Assembly: GCF_009765685.1 (NCBI RefSeq)
Contig: NZ_LMUY01000015.1
Span: forward strand, 250,738-295,649
Length of the DNA: 44,912 nt
Origin: Acidisphaera sp. L21
GTDB taxonomy: Bacteria > Pseudomonadota > Alphaproteobacteria > Acetobacterales > Acetobacteraceae
Direction: 5' to 3'
Positions within the stretch are counted from its first letter, which is position 1; every line of letters begins with the position of its first letter. Shown here in pieces: positions 1 through 10,644 of this stretch. The translations under genes and the position numbers were made by a program. A model generated the notes under the pieces. It was given only the letters and a program-made list of their open reading frames with translations. It did no database searches and was not told the origin of the DNA.

Positions 1-3000
1 GCCGTTCCGCCCAAATCGACCCGCTGCCGCTCATCGGCCCCTCATCGGCGGAGTAGAGCCGCCGCCCCCCCGCACCCGGCGCCACCACCCGATGCCATTC
101 CGCCCCGGCCGCGAACAGCGCCGGCGCGTCGGTGCGGCCAGCCTGCTGCAACCCCGCCAACAACGGCGCCGAACTGCTGACGTGCAACAGAATCGGCGTA
201 TCCGCCGTGAACGACAGCGCCGTCGCAGCTTGGCCGAGTGCCATACGCGCCGGCAATGTCACGGCCTGCGCGGTCGGCTCCGGCCACGGCGACTCGCCCG
301 GTGCCTCCAGCCACACAGCAACCGCACCCGGCCCGTGCTGCACGATCGCTCGGCCACCACCGGAGACCGGCATGGACATGCCCCGTGCCGCCATGTCGGC
401 AGTCGCAACCGTCAGGCTGGCATCGCCGGTCACCACCAGCGTGGCGCCAGGCGCAGCCTCGAACGGCACGTCGAACGACCCGGCGGCGCCGAAGAACCGC
501 TTCATCACCACGCCCGCCCGCAATGTCACCGCGTCCGCCGCCGGCTGGGCGGACACACGCGCCGGGGCGGCGGAGGCGCCGGTATTGACCAGCAAAAGCT
601 CGGTCCACGCGCCAGTCAAGGTGCGGCTGACGGCGCTATCCGCACCCCAAACCGCCACCGGCGTCGCATCGTGCCACCCAGCGAAGGCCGCAATGCCGGG
701 TGCCAGATCCAACTGGATCGTCTTGCTACCGCCCGGCAGGCTGATCGGCTGCGCCATGCCCGGCGGCACCGTCAACTGCCCGCTTGCCTCCAGCCCCTGC
801 GACGGCGCCAGCTTTGCTGCCAAGCGCGTCACACGCACCCGCCCGGCCTCATCGCCGCGCAACGACACGGGTGCGGCGCCCAAGGCCACCGCACTTCCGG
901 GCGCCACGCCGCCACCAAGCCCGAGATACGGCTGGCCCGACCCGCTCTCCGCCCGCCAAAGCTGCATTTTCCCCTCCTCGGCGGGCGGTGCCGACAAGGT
1001 CGCGGCCAGGCCCGGCGCGAGTTCGAGGGCCGTTTGGTCCCCGGCTGGGAAGGTCTGTGCCCGTGCCGATACGGTCATCGGCTGGGTTGCCAACAGCCAG
1101 GCATCCTGACCCGCCATGGCCATCGCCGTGCTCGCCGGCCCGACGGCATGGCCCGGCCACCCGCCTGCCAACAACCCCGGCGCCGCCCCCAATGCCACAA
1201 TCCCGGCGGCATCCAACCGCACCCGCGCCGCAGCCAAAGCGGCCGGCATACCGTCTACCGCGGCAAGCGTGACCTGGCCCGGCGCCTGCCCAGTCGCCGA
1301 CAACGCCCGCGCGGCAAGGCGGATCGGATCCGCCCCACCATCGACCGTCCATGTCTCCACTCGCCAGGCGGCCGGGTCGGCATCGGCGGGCGCGGCGACC
1401 AGAGGGCGACGGCCGCTATCGATCGCTACGGTGCGCCAGCCATCCCCATGCTGCCGCTCCAGCGCCAGCACGGCCGTGGCCGCAGCGCGCGCCTGGGCCA
1501 CGACCAGAGTGCCCGGCGCCGGCGTGGGCAGCGTCAGCACGTGCACGCCGTTGCCAGCCAGTTCGGCGGCTTGTGCCGGTGCCGCCGTGGGCGCCAAGCC
1601 GGGTGGCAGGTCCAACCGCAGCGTCACCTGGGGCGCATTGTCCGAGTTGTCCGTCGCATCGCCACTGCTAGTGTCGGCCGCAGGCCCGCGTCGCACGCCC
1701 TGGGTCGCCTTGGTCTGCTGCGCTTGATCGTCATCATCCGGCGCGTCGCCATCGCTACTATCGGACGAATCATCCGACGACGCCGAGCTGAGGTTGGGTG
1801 GCGCCGCGGATTGCAGATCCAGCGTGTACGCCCCAGGCGGCAGCAGCCGGGACGCGGCGATGTTCCAGTCATCCGGCCGGGCGCCGTATCGCGCCACCAC
1901 GCTGCCGTCCTTGCGGCGCAAGACCGCTTTCACCGGCGTGCTGCCCCAGCTCGTCAGGCTCACCACCCGCGCGGTTGCCAGGCTGAACGGCGTGGTCGCA
2001 GGCAGGCCGACGGATCGCGGCGTGCCCGGCTGCAGCGCCGGGCTGCTGAGCATCACCGTGTAGCCAAGCCGATCGTTGCGCCCGAGGCTGGTCGTCGCCA
2101 GCCGGTAATCTCCGGCCTCCAGCGCTCCTTTCCAGGACCCGACCACGCGCGCCACATGGTCGCCGCCGCGAAGCAGATCGCCCACCATGCCGTCTCCCAG
2201 CGCCAGCGTCGCCTCTGCCGGGCCGGCCAGGGTGAAGCGCCACACATCCGGCTCCCGTGGCTGATCCTTGCCATCCGGCTCCCGCCAGGTCGCGTGCTGC
2301 TCCGCCTCGAACGGCAGGGGGTGCGGGCCGTGCCCGGCGATGGCGACGGGCGTCGCGATGGCGATCAGCCGAGCCACCACCTGCCGGTCCACGCTGTCGG
2401 GCGTCACCACCAGGCGGTACGGCCCGGCTCGCAGCGTGGGCTCCAACCCATCCAGCGTGCCGGGGGGCACGATAGGCCAGCCCTCCGCATCCTCCAGCCG
2501 TCCCGTCCAGGCCGCGCCGAGTGAGAGCACGTCCAGATGGTAGCGATCATCCGCACCCCCGGCGATCTCGATCGGGAAGGTGACGCCGCTGCCCCCGCGC
2601 AAACTCGCCCGCACGCTGCCGCCGGGCAGCAGGGTGCCGCCCGTGGGCAGCGGGGCGCGGCTGGCCAGAACGCCGAGATGCCCCTCGGAGTCCGAGACCT
2701 TGACATCGACCCGATACCGGCCGGCTCGCAGCGCCGACTGGATCAGCATGTTCTGGCCGACGCCGTTGCCGTCCGCCTGCGCCAGATTGGGGATGAATGG
2801 CGTCGCCAGCCGACCCGATGTGTGCAGCCGGCCGAGAGTCTCGACCCGATACAGCCCGCCCTCCGGCACGGTCAGCGCGAAGCCACGTTCCTCGCCCCGG
2901 CGCAGATCCAGATACACCGGGCTACCAGCCTGGACCGAAGCGACTTGGCTCAAAGGCGGCGGCGTGGGGATGGCGGGCAATGCCGTTTCGGTCCGCCGCC

Positions 3001-5077
3001 AGGCCAGCGCCACCGTGCGGGTACGGTCGGACACGGGGATCAACACGGTCGTTTGCCCCGGCTGCGTGCTGTCCTGCACCCCGAACGGGATTGGTCCGCC
3101 GCCGAGTTCGGACACCACCAACTGGCCCCCCGGCGCCACCCGCACCGGCACCGACAGCGTGTTGCCCGCCATGACCGTTGCGAGCAGAGGCCCCTCCACC
3201 AGCGCCACCGGCAAAGCCCGCGCCGCCAGCCCAACCGTGGTGGCCGGCGCCGTGCCTGAATCCAGTTGCAGGAACTGCCCCGGCGTCAGGGTTTGCATCC
3301 CGAAGGGGATTACCGGATCGGCCGGTAACGGCTTGCCCAATGGCGGCGGCGTCGCGCCAGCTTGCCCAACCACCAGGTCGAGCGCGCCCAGCGCACCGGG
3401 CGCAGGCACCAGGGTCAGCGCGTAGAAATCAGGCGGCAGATTGTCCGACCGGCCGCGCCGGTGCTGCACCGCCACGCCGGTGCTGCTGAACCCGACATCG
3501 CCGCCCATCGGGAGCTGGAACAGCAGATCCGTCGGCCCACGCAGGTTGAACCGTCCGTGCCATGGGCTACCTGGCGCGAGCCGCGGCGCCGTGCTGGTGA
3601 CGATCCGCAGCGGTTGGCCCCGCTGCTCCGACCGTTGCAGCAACAGGGCGGGCGGAACCTCGTCGCCACCCATCCCCGTGGTGACGGCCGACACCCACCA
3701 ATTCCCCGGGCGGGCGAACGTCGTCGCCGTCGTCGTATCCAGTGCGCGCAACGTGTAGGCCTGTCCGGCGGCGGCGCGCACCTCCACCCAATTCGGGCCG
3801 TTACTTGCCCGCTCCAACCGGGCGGTTGGCTCGCGGCTGGTTTTATCGAGGCTCGCCACCGCATCACCAACCCGCAATTCCGCGACGGCAGCAGCCGGCA
3901 GGTCCAACCGCAGCATCCGGGCGGCTGCAGGCAGAGCGAAAACCTCACTCCCGAACGGGCCCATCGTGCCGCCGGCCCAACCCTCGGCCAACGAGTCCGA
4001 CAGCCCGGCACGCAGATGCAATGGTTGGTCGGCCGCACCATCCGTCCACGTGACCGCCGGGCCGCCATAGGCGATGGCGAGGTAGGTCCCCGGTTCCACC
4101 CGCCCGGTCAGCCGTAGATCGTCGATCGGGTGCCCCGGCGTCGGTTCCACCTGCTGGCGGGTTGGCAGTAGCGCTGTCAGGTCGCGCCCATCTCGCCACA
4201 GGCGCAGATCGGCGAGCGAACGGCCCGCGGCCTCGATCCGCACATCGCCGCCAGGAGGCACAAGCAACCAGAACGCACGCTGCTCCCCATCGCGCAGGGT
4301 CGTTGCGACCGGATGGCCGGGGCGCGGTAATGCGGCCGGCGGCGCCGCGTCGTGGAACGGCGTCACCGCCACGCTCACCATCCCGGCCGCAGCTGGCGCG
4401 GAGAACACGCGCAGTTTGTAGGTGCCGACATCCAGCAGCCGCATCAGCCGCCCATCCTGCGACCCGGCCACCCCGGCGATCTCCGTCGGGCCGGTCAGCA
4501 TATCCACCAATTGCAGCCCGGCGCCCGAGGCGCTGTGCACCGCCAGCGTAAACGCACCGGGCGACGTGACGTGCAGCAGCGTGTCCGCCTCGGCAGCGGC
4601 TGGCAGGCTGGCCGCGTCCAGCGTGGCGGCCGGGGCAGGGGGGGTGTCGCTAACCGGCGGCAATGCCGGGTCGGGGAGGGCGACCGTCGCCAACGGGGCC
4701 ACCGGCCGCACCGGTGCCGTCGCGACCGTAGGAGTTGGAGTGGCGGCAGGCGGAGCCAACGCCACTAGCCGGGCGGTCAACTGCCCGGACAGACAACGCT
4801 CCATCGCGGCCGCAGGCACATTGCAGGTAGTGTCGCGTTGCTTCAACCACTGCAGCAACTCCGTCCGCATCGTCGCCCGCTGATCCGGCTGCCGCGCCAA
4901 TGCGTCCCCGTAGGCGACCGCCACCTGGTGATCGAGCGATAACAACGCCGGGGAGCCGCAAATCCCCTTCTCTGTCGGGCTGCGCGCCTTGGTGCAATCG
5001 ATGCCTTGGGCATGCGCCGTGCCCGCAGACAGCAACCCGGCTGTGAACAGGCCAGCCAGCGCCACTCGGTATCGCAT
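1..5077 (-). CDS. Giant exported protein with LprI-like N-terminal domain (partial, runs off left edge)
   Basis: I read this frame triplet by triplet from the ATG at 5077 to base 2: 1,692 codons without a stop, and the C-terminus lies outside the window. The start has a good ribosome site (AGGGAGA, 6 nt upstream). Residues 1-23 are a classic signal peptide ending AHA. Residues 26-105 resemble the LprI-like/DUF1311 domain, with TEKGIC and LDHQVAVAY motifs and cysteines at 28, 40, 85 and 95 that could form two disulfides. A Pro/Ala-rich linker follows. The rest is beta-rich with a recurring G-x-Y motif near residues 216, 329, 740, 786, 886, 990 and 1081, reminiscent of pre-peptidase C-terminal-type beta-sandwiches. 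An Asp/Ser-rich linker lies near 1095-1120. It is probably periplasmic or secreted. Function unknown. It diverges from queC. Confidence 0.85.
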   Translation of the reverse strand, partial: MRYRVALAGLFTAGLLSAGTAHAQGIDCTKARSPTEKGICGSPALLSLDHQVAVAYGDALARQPDQRATMRTELLQWLKQRDTTCNVPAAAMERCLSGQLTARLVALAPPAATPTPTVATAPVRPVAPLATVALPDPALPPVSDTPPAPAATLDAASLPAAAEADTLLHVTSPGAFTLAVHSASGAGLQLVDMLTGPTEIAGVAGSQDGRLMRLLDVGTYKLRVFSAPAAAGMVSVAVTPFHDAAPPAALPRPGHPVATTLRDGEQRAFWLLVPPGGDVRIEAAGRSLADLRLWRDGRDLTALLPTRQQVEPTPGHPIDDLRLTGRVEPGTYLAIAYGGPAVTWTDGAADQPLHLRAGLSDSLAEGWAGGTMGPFGSEVFALPAAARMLRLDLPAAAVAELRVGDAVASLDKTSREPTARLERASNGPNWVEVRAAAGQAYTLRALDTTTATTFARPGNWWVSAVTTGMGGDEVPPALLLQRSEQRGQPLRIVTSTAPRLAPGSPWHGRFNLRGPTDLLFQLPMGGDVGFSSTGVAVQHRRGRSDNLPPDFYALTLVPAPGALGALDLVVGQAGATPPPLGKPLPADPVIPFGMQTLTPGQFLQLDSGTAPATTVGLAARALPVALVEGPLLATVMAGNTLSVPVRVAPGGQLVVSELGGGPIPFGVQDSTQPGQTTVLIPVSDRTRTVALAWRRTETALPAIPTPPPLSQVASVQAGSPVYLDLRRGEERGFALTVPEGGLYRVETLGRLHTSGRLATPFIPNLAQADGNGVGQNMLIQSALRAGRYRVDVKVSDSEGHLGVLASRAPLPTGGTLLPGGSVRASLRGGSGVTFPIEIAGGADDRYHLDVLSLGAAWTGRLEDAEGWPIVPPGTLDGLEPTLRAGPYRLVVTPDSVDRQVVARLIAIATPVAIAGHGPHPLPFEAEQHATWREPDGKDQPREPDVWRFTLAGPAEATLALGDGMVGDLLRGGDHVARVVGSWKGALEAGDYRLATTSLGRNDRLGYTVMLSSPALQPGTPRSVGLPATTPFSLATARVVSLTSWGSTPVKAVLRRKDGSVVARYGARPDDWNIAASRLLPPGAYTLDLQSAAPPNLSSASSDDSSDSSDGDAPDDDDQAQQTKATQGVRRGPAADTSSGDATDNSDNAPQVTLRLDLPPGLAPTAAPAQAAELAGNGVHVLTLPTPAPGTLVVAQARAAATAVLALERQHGDGWRTVAIDSGRRPLVAAPADADPAAWRVETWTVDGGADPIRLAARALSATGQAPGQVTLAAVDGMPAALAAARVRLDAAGIVALGAAPGLLAGGWPGHAVGPASTAMAMAGQDAWLLATQPMTVSARAQTFPAGDQTALELAPGLAATLSAPPAEEGKMQLWRAESGSGQPYLGLGGGVAPGSAVALGAAPVSLRGDEAGRVRVTRLAAKLAPSQGLEASGQLTVPPGMAQPISLPGGSKTIQLDLAPGIAAFAGWHDATPVAVWGADSAVSRTLTGAWTELLLVNTGASAAPARVSAQPAADAVTLRAGVVMKRFFGAAGSFDVPFEAAPGATLVVTGDASLTVATADMAARGMSMPVSGGGRAIVQHGPGAVAVWLEAPGESPWPEPTAQAVTLPARMALGQAATALSFTADTPILLHVSSSAPLLAGLQQAGRTDAPALFAAGAEWHRVVAPGAGGRRLYSADEGPMSGSGSIWAER

Positions 5078-5167
5078 CGTCGTCTCCCTGTGCGCGACCA
5101 TGGCATGCCGGGCGATGACGGAGAAGACGTGTTGCGCCCGACCCCCGGCGAGGGTGTATTTGGCGGG

Positions 5168-5878
5168 ATGGAACGATCGGACGAAAACGCCCTGGTGCTG
5201 TTCAGCGGCGGCCAGGACAGCGCAACCTGCCTCGCCTGGGCCCTGGAGCGGTTTGCCAGGGTCGAAACCCTCGGCTTCGATTACGGCCAGCGCCACGTGG
5301 TGGAGCTACAGGTCCGCGGTACCGTGCGCGCCGGCCTGGCCGCCATCAACCCGGATTGGGGCGCGCGGCTGGGGGAGGACCACGTTCTCAATCTCTCCAC
5401 CCTCGGCGCCCTGTCGGAAACCGCGCTGACGCGGGAGCAGGCGATCACGCTGGAGGCTGGCGGCCTACCCTCCACCTTCGTGCCTGGCCGCAATCTACTG
5501 TTCTTCACTTATGCCGCAGCCCTGGGCTACCGCCGCGGCCTACGGCACATCGTGGGCGGCATGTGCGAGACGGATTACTCCGGCTACCCCGATTGCCGCG
5601 ACGACACCATCAAGGCGCTGCAGGTTGCCCTCACCCTCGGGATGGACCGCCGCATGGTCCTGCACACGCCGCTGATGTGGCGCGACAAGGCTGCGACCTG
5701 GCGCCTGGCCGAAGCGCTCGGCGGCGCGCCACTGGTGAACCTCATCCGCGACGAAACCCATAGCTGCTACCTGGGCGACCGCACCCATCGCCACAATTGG
5801 GGCCTCGGCTGCGGCACCTGCCCGGCGTGCGAGCTACGCGCCGCCGGGTGGCAACGCTATTGCGCGGCGCTAGCCTAG
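5168..5878 (+). CDS. queC: 7-cyano-7-deazaguanine synthase QueC
   Basis: QueC converts 7-carboxy-7-deazaguanine to preQ0 using ATP and ammonia, in cytoplasmic queuosine biosynthesis. The 236-residue product carries the N-type PP-loop FSGGQDSAT near its N-terminus. The C-terminal zinc cluster is visible as the Cys of HSCYLG followed by CGTCPAC, i.e. four cysteines as in the family. Length matches known QueC proteins (about 230). The ATG at 5168 places ten residues before the PP-loop strand. An in-frame GTG at 5129, preceded by GGAG five bases upstream, is an alternative that would add 13 residues. No other queuosine genes are in the window. The 3' end overlaps the convergent PCD gene by 9 bases. 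Confidence 0.95.
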   Translation: MERSDENALVLFSGGQDSATCLAWALERFARVETLGFDYGQRHVVELQVRGTVRAGLAAINPDWGARLGEDHVLNLSTLGALSETALTREQAITLEAGGLPSTFVPGRNLLFFTYAAALGYRRGLRHIVGGMCETDYSGYPDCRDDTIKALQVALTLGMDRRMVLHTPLMWRDKAATWRLAEALGGAPLVNLIRDETHSCYLGDRTHRHNWGLGCGTCPACELRAAGWQRYCAALA

Positions 5879-6154
5879 GCCGTCGATCGCCTTCGCCATC
5901 GCCACATCGCGGGCCGTCAGCCCGCCGGCATCGTGGCTGCTGAGCCCGATCTCCACCTTGTTGTAGCTGTTGGACCAGTCGGGATGGTGGTCCTGCTTTT
6001 CCGCCAGCAGGGCCACCCGGGACATGAACGCCCACGCACTGCTGAAATCCGCGAATTCGAACGTCCGGCGGATCGCGCCATCCGCAACGCGCCAGTTCGG
6101 GAGTCGCTCGGCGAGCCCCACCACTTCCGCCTCGGTCAATCGGGTTGGCTTCAT
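5870..6154 (-). CDS. phhB: 4a-hydroxytetrahydrobiopterin dehydratase (pterin-4a-carbinolamine dehydratase)
   Basis: This 94-residue protein has the family signature EKQDHHP followed by [16 protein letters not shown] and ARD, covering the active-site histidines. The enzyme dehydrates 4a-hydroxy-tetrahydropterin, recycling the cofactor of aromatic amino acid hydroxylases, and acts in the cytoplasm. The length equals that of a single-domain PCD. The start has a near-perfect Shine-Dalgarno (AGGAGG) five bases before the ATG. No phenylalanine hydroxylase is nearby, so its partner must lie elsewhere, although a fumarylacetoacetase of the same aromatic pathway is encoded 33 kb away. The gene is divergent from the zincin gene at 6225. 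Confidence 0.93.
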   Translation of the reverse strand: MKPTRLTEAEVVGLAERLPNWRVADGAIRRTFEFADFSSAWAFMSRVALLAEKQDHHPDWSNSYNKVEIGLSSHDAGGLTARDVAMAKAIDGLG

Positions 6155-6169
6155 GCCTGCCTCCTATCG

Positions 6170-6195
6170 GGTGCCCCATTAGAAAGGTGGGCACC
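6170..6195. promoter_or_regulatory. Inverted repeat in divergent promoter region
   Basis: The 70-bp gap between the divergent PCD and metallopeptidase genes holds a perfect 7-bp inverted repeat, GGTGCCC (6170-6176) and GGGCACC (6189-6195), separated by 12 bases. Its size and place suit an operator or a 5' UTR hairpin. No regulator is known for it, so this is only a candidate. Confidence 0.35.
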
Positions 6196-6224
6196 GGCGC
6201 GGCACTTGTCTAGAACCATCGGCC

Positions 6225-6611
6225 ATGTCCCAAACCCCTCCCACCCTCGAGGACCTGGTCGTCCTCGCCGAGCGCGCCCTGGCCGCCATCCCCGACCGCT
6301 TCACCCAGCACGCCCGCCGCATCGGCATCGTGGTGGAGGAGATCGCGGACGAACAGATCCTGGACGATCTGGGGCTCGAGAGCGGCTACGACCTGACCGG
6401 CCTCTATCGCGGCACCCCGATGAGCCTGGCCAGCAACGCCGCCCCGGCGCACGAGCCCGACATGATCATCCTGTATCGCGAGCCAATTCTGCTGGAGTGG
6501 ATCGAGTCCGGCGAGGATCTGTATCGCCTGGTGCGCAACGTGCTGGTGCACGAACTCGCCCACCATTTCGGCTTCAGCGACGACGACATCGCCGCGCTGG
6601 AACAGGACTAA
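6225..6611 (+). CDS. Minimal zincin-type metallopeptidase family protein (PF06262-like)
   Basis: The 128-residue protein ends in a zinc-metalloprotease helix, LVHELAHHFGFSDDDI, i.e. HExxH followed by H at the third-ligand position of the short loop and an acidic residue, as in the acidobacterial/actinobacterial minimal MMP-like family. Its N-terminal half is predicted helical, with an acidic patch (EEIADEQILDDLG). It has no signal peptide or membrane segment, so it is cytoplasmic. The ATG at 6225 begins right after the divergent promoter gap. Family members are widespread in alphaproteobacteria but their substrates are not established. The 3' end overlaps the convergent nth gene by 4 bases. 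Confidence 0.88.
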   Translation: MSQTPPTLEDLVVLAERALAAIPDRFTQHARRIGIVVEEIADEQILDDLGLESGYDLTGLYRGTPMSLASNAAPAHEPDMIILYREPILLEWIESGEDLYRLVRNVLVHELAHHFGFSDDDIAALEQD

Positions 6612-7333
6612 AGCCCCGCCTCCAGCTTGGGCTTACGCGGCGGTTTCGCCACCGGGGCAGGCGTCTTGTAAGGAAAGCCGCACGATTCGGCCGCGGCGCA
6701 GCGCCAGCATTCCGGCGTACGCGCCTTGCAGACGTAGCGGCCATGCAGGATCAGCCAGTGATGCGACGGGCGCAGCATGTCGGGCGGCAGGCGGCGCACC
6801 AGCCCGTCCTCCACCTCCCGCACGTTCTTGCCCGGCGCCAGCCCGGTGCGGTTGCCCAGGCGGAAGATGTGGGTGTCCACCGCCATCGCGCTCTCCCCGA
6901 ACGCGATGTTCAGCACCACGTTCGCGGTCTTGCGCCCCACGCCGGGCAGCGCCTCCAGCGCCGCGCGATCGTGCGGGACCTTCCCACCATGCTGGTCCAC
7001 CAGGATCTGCGATAGGGCGGCCACGTTGCGCGCCTTGCCCTGCCACAGCCCGATGCGGCGGATGAACGGGCCGATACCCGCCGCCCCCATGGCCGCCATG
7101 GCCGCCGGGGTGGGCGCGGCGTCGAACAGCGCCGGCGTGGCCTTGTTGACCGCGGCATCCGTGGTCTGCGCCGACAGCGCCACCGCGACCAGCAGGGTGA
7201 ACGGGTCGGTGTAGACCAACTCGCTTTTGGCGTCGGGGTTGGCCGCCTCCAGCGCGCTGAGGAAGGGGCGGATGTTGGCAAGCGGCATGCGCGGCGTCTT
7301 GCGCAGGCGTTTGGGTTTTGGCGGGGCGGGCAT
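6608..7333 (-). CDS. nth: Endonuclease III (DNA glycosylase/AP lyase)
   Basis: This base-excision-repair enzyme removes oxidised pyrimidines and nicks the abasic site. The 241-residue product shows the helix-hairpin-helix LPGVGRKTANVVL, containing the catalytic Lys (GRKTA), then the catalytic Asp in VDTHIFR. The C-terminal iron-sulfur cluster is C-x6-C-x2-C-x5-C (CKARTPECWRCAAAESC). I place the start at the ATG at 7333 (MPAPPKPKRLRK), which has AGG upstream; the frame stays open further upstream but that sequence does not resemble Nth. A basic Pro/Lys-rich tail of about 20 residues follows the cluster. The gene diverges from the DUF2244 gene at 7399. Confidence 0.96.
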   Translation of the reverse strand: MPAPPKPKRLRKTPRMPLANIRPFLSALEAANPDAKSELVYTDPFTLLVAVALSAQTTDAAVNKATPALFDAAPTPAAMAAMGAAGIGPFIRRIGLWQGKARNVAALSQILVDQHGGKVPHDRAALEALPGVGRKTANVVLNIAFGESAMAVDTHIFRLGNRTGLAPGKNVREVEDGLVRRLPPDMLRPSHHWLILHGRYVCKARTPECWRCAAAESCGFPYKTPAPVAKPPRKPKLEAGL

Positions 7334-7398
7334 GGTGGCCAACCTGCCGTGCCTGCCCGGGTGATGACAAGCCGGGGTCGCGCACCAATCTTCCATCC

Positions 7399-7893
7399 AT
7401 GGACGCCGAGCCCGCCTTCTTCGAGGCCGTGATCGTGCCGCACCGCAGCCTGTCTGCGAACGGGCTGCGCTTGCTGATCGGCGCCATCTGCACACTGAGC
7501 GTCTGCACGACAGCGGTGTTCTGGTGGCTGGGCGCCTGGCCGATCGCCGGGTTCAATGGCGTCGAGATCACCACCGCCCTGCTGCTGCTGCGCCATAACG
7601 CCCGCGCCGTCCGTTCCAACGAGGTGATCCTGCTATCGGATTCCGCCCTGCGCATCATCCGCACCGACCGCGATGGCCGCCGGACCGAACAGACCGTGCC
7701 CCCCGCCTGGCTGCGCATGCACTGGCAGGAGCGCCCCGGCCGCGTCTCCGGCCTGTATCTGATGGCGCACGGCACCCAGATCGAAATCGCCGCCAGCCTG
7801 GGAGAGCCGGAGAAGCTTGACCTGGCAAACGCGTTGGAGACGGCGTTGCACCGCTGGCGCAACCCGCGTTTCGACAATCCGCAACTTGCGTGA
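7399..7893 (+). CDS. DUF2244 domain-containing membrane protein
   Basis: A 164-residue protein with the typical DUF2244 layout: a short N-terminus containing VPHRSLS, a hydrophobic hairpin at about residues 22-65 (LLIGAICTLSV and the segment around FWWLGAWPIAGF), then a cytoplasmic beta-rich domain rich in Arg and Trp. DUF2244 proteins are small integral membrane proteins common in alphaproteobacteria with no assigned reaction. The ATG at 7399 is chosen because it precedes the conserved region directly; the frame extends upstream but overlaps the divergent nth promoter. The gene is followed by a hairpin-rich spacer. Confidence 0.85.
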   Translation: MDAEPAFFEAVIVPHRSLSANGLRLLIGAICTLSVCTTAVFWWLGAWPIAGFNGVEITTALLLLRHNARAVRSNEVILLSDSALRIIRTDRDGRRTEQTVPPAWLRMHWQERPGRVSGLYLMAHGTQIEIAASLGEPEKLDLANALETALHRWRNPRFDNPQLA

Positions 7894-7942
7894 AGGTTAC
7901 GGCCAGATAGCAACCGCAAGGCTCCGCCCTGCACCCGGAAAG

Positions 7943-7995
7943 GGATAGTCATCCCTCTCAACCCTTATTCCAAGGGGCCCAGGGGATGACTATCC
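7943..7995. repeat. Long inverted repeat with nested stem
   Basis: The convergent spacer 7894-8035 contains a perfect 13-bp inverted repeat: GGATAGTCATCCC at 7943-7955 pairs with its complement at 7983-7995. The 27-base loop contains a smaller stem, CCCTT (7962-7966) with AAGGG (7972-7976). It lies between the ends of two convergent genes, so a bidirectional terminator or a dispersed REP-like element are both possible. There is no T-tract, which argues against a simple intrinsic terminator. Confidence 0.6.
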
Positions 7996-8006
7996 TCTGG
8001 TGGGGT

Positions 8007-8023
8007 TCGGGGCAACGCCCCGA
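8007..8023. terminator. GC-rich hairpin, candidate terminator
   Basis: A 7-bp stem (TCGGGGC with GCCCCGA) closed by a 3-base AAC loop lies just downstream of the amidase stop codon on the minus strand. It is followed by only a weak T-run, so it is a possible terminator or transcript-end stabiliser for the RutA-like operon rather than a proven one. Confidence 0.4.
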
Positions 8024-8035
8024 TCTTGTGCGCCG

Positions 8036-9448
8036 CTAAAGCGTGGGCTCCCGCGCGTGCCAATCCGTATCGCGTTGAAATGCGTCCGCCACCATCATCA
8101 CTTTCGCCTCGGCAAACGGCCGCCCGGCGATCTGTAGCCCGATCGGGCAGCCATTCGGGTCGAACCCGCAGGGCACGCTGATCGTCGGCAGGCCCAGATA
8201 ATTGAACGGCCGCGTATTCGCCGACACCGCCATGAACGTCTTCTCCGTTCCGGCCGGGCCGTGGTCGATATCCGTTGCGGCCAGGGTCGGCAGCACCGTC
8301 TTGATGGCCGGGCTGGCCAGCACGTCCACCTTGGCGAACACCTCCTTGGCGAAGGCTTGCAGGATCGGTCCCCGGCGGCTTAGCGCCTCCACGTAATACG
8401 TGCCGGGGATGGCGTTGCCGCCGAACAGCCGGGCGCTCAGATGCACGGAGTAATCCTGCGGATGATCGCGCATCCATTGCGCATGGATCGTCGCACCCTC
8501 CACGCGGGAGACGATGCTGCCATAGGCCGACACCGCATCCATCAGCGGCAGCGTCATCGGCACGATCACCGCACCACGCGCTGCCAGCACCGCCAGCGCC
8601 GCGTCTATCGCGGCCACGATCGGGGCGTCCGCGCCCTCCAGGAAATACGTGCTGGGGACGCCGATCCGCAGCCCGCGGACGTCGCCGCTCAGGAGGGCCT
8701 CGTAATCCGGCACCGGTTCGGTGGCACTGGTCGGATCCAGCGGATCGTGCCCGGCAATCACGCCCATCACCCGGGCGCAATCGCGCACCGTTCGGGTCAG
8801 CGGCCCCACATTGTCGTGCGAGAACGATAGCGGCATCACCCCGGCCCGGCTGACGCGGGTTTGCGTCGGCTTCAGCCCCGTCACCCCGCACGCGGAGGCG
8901 GGCAAGCGGATCGAGCCACCCGTGTCTGACCCCAGCGCCGCGTAGGTAAACCGCGCCGCCACCGCCGCACCCGACCCGCTGGACGAGCCGCCGGTGATGT
9001 AGGGCAGGTTCCACGGGTTGTGGCAGTCGCCATAATGCGCGTTGTGCCCGGTCGGGTTCTGCGCGAACTCCGCCATGTTCAGGCCGCCATAGGCATAGGC
9101 GCCCTCGGCCGCCATCCGCTCCAGCACGGTCGCGGTGGTGGTGGGCACGAAATCCTTGCGGATCTTGGACCCGCAGGTGCAGGGGCGCCCGGCCTGGTAG
9201 TACATGTCCTTATGCACCAGCGGCAGGCCGTGCAGCTTGCCCAGCTTCGCGCCGTTCGCCACCGCCTTGTCCGCTGCCTCGGCAGAGCGATACGCGCCCT
9301 CGCGATCCACCCAGATCGTGGCGTTCACCCGGTCTTCGGCGGCGTCCAGCCGGGCGAAGCAGGCATCGAGCAGCGCCCTGGCCGTCACGTCCCGCTTGGC
9401 GACCGCGTCGGCGGCGTCCACCAGGCTCAGCGATGCGAGGTCGGTCAT
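8036..9448 (-). CDS. Amidase-signature family amidase (AtzE/GatA-like)
   Basis: The 470-residue protein is a full-length amidase-signature hydrolase. The Ser-cisSer-Lys triad is visible: Lys in LVHKDMYY, then the Gly/Ser-rich signature ITGGSSSGSGAAVAA and GSDTGGSIRLPAS. Such enzymes cleave carboxamides to acid and ammonia or amine. Its ATG overlaps the stop of the small AtzG-like gene (ATGA, 9445-9448), the same pairing as AtzE with AtzG in cyanurate degradation and GatA with GatC. It is the last gene of the operon that begins at 15898, so I infer that it hydrolyses an amide or ureide released by the RutA-like enzymes. The exact substrate cannot be read from sequence. Confidence 0.93.
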   Translation of the reverse strand: MTDLASLSLVDAADAVAKRDVTARALLDACFARLDAAEDRVNATIWVDREGAYRSAEAADKAVANGAKLGKLHGLPLVHKDMYYQAGRPCTCGSKIRKDFVPTTTATVLERMAAEGAYAYGGLNMAEFAQNPTGHNAHYGDCHNPWNLPYITGGSSSGSGAAVAARFTYAALGSDTGGSIRLPASACGVTGLKPTQTRVSRAGVMPLSFSHDNVGPLTRTVRDCARVMGVIAGHDPLDPTSATEPVPDYEALLSGDVRGLRIGVPSTYFLEGADAPIVAAIDAALAVLAARGAVIVPMTLPLMDAVSAYGSIVSRVEGATIHAQWMRDHPQDYSVHLSARLFGGNAIPGTYYVEALSRRGPILQAFAKEVFAKVDVLASPAIKTVLPTLAATDIDHGPAGTEKTFMAVSANTRPFNYLGLPTISVPCGFDPNGCPIGLQIAGRPFAEAKVMMVADAFQRDTDWHAREPTL

Positions 9449-9639
9449 GCCTTGGCGGCCTGCAGGGCAGCGGTGAAGCTGGCGGGCTCGTCTTCGAATT
9501 CCAGCGTGCCGCGCAAGGCCTCGAACGCGGCGATGGTGCCGGCCAGTTCAAGCGCCATCCGCTTGGCGGCGTCATTGGGCGCAGTGATCCCGCTCCAGGC
9601 GGCGATCTGCGCCTCGATCAAATCCAGTGTCATAGCCAC
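9445..9639 (-). CDS. Small AtzG-like (DUF4089-type) amidase partner
   Basis: A 64-residue acidic helical protein (contains APNDAAKRMALE and EFEDEPASFTAAL) directly before the amidase, with a 4-base overlap. Size, position and the EPASFTAAL-type tail resemble AtzG/DUF4089, a GatC-like stabilising subunit of amidase-signature enzymes. This is inferred from context and general resemblance. The start is GTG at 9639, preceded by AAGGAG, or ATG at 9633, which has its own GGAG. It has no signal peptide. I expect a cytoplasmic complex with the amidase. Confidence 0.75.
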   Translation of the reverse strand: MAMTLDLIEAQIAAWSGITAPNDAAKRMALELAGTIAAFEALRGTLEFEDEPASFTAALQAAKA

Positions 9640-9651
9640 TCCGATCTCCTT

Positions 9652-10632
<981 letters not shown>

Positions 10633-10644
10633 AGTCGATACTCC

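Noticed and set aside
92-2524. Plus-strand open frame of 810 codons
   Set aside because: It is the exact in-register antisense of the giant minus-strand gene; the protein is Arg/His/Gln-rich with no domain, while the minus frame has a signal peptide and structured motifs.
2537-4768. Further plus-strand frames (2537-3259, 3362-4117, 4352-4768)
   Set aside because: Same antisense register as the giant gene; low-complexity Arg-rich translations.
6633-7961. 442-codon minus frame over nth and DUF2244
   Set aside because: Shifted frame of nth with no recognisable domain; nth itself has all catalytic motifs.
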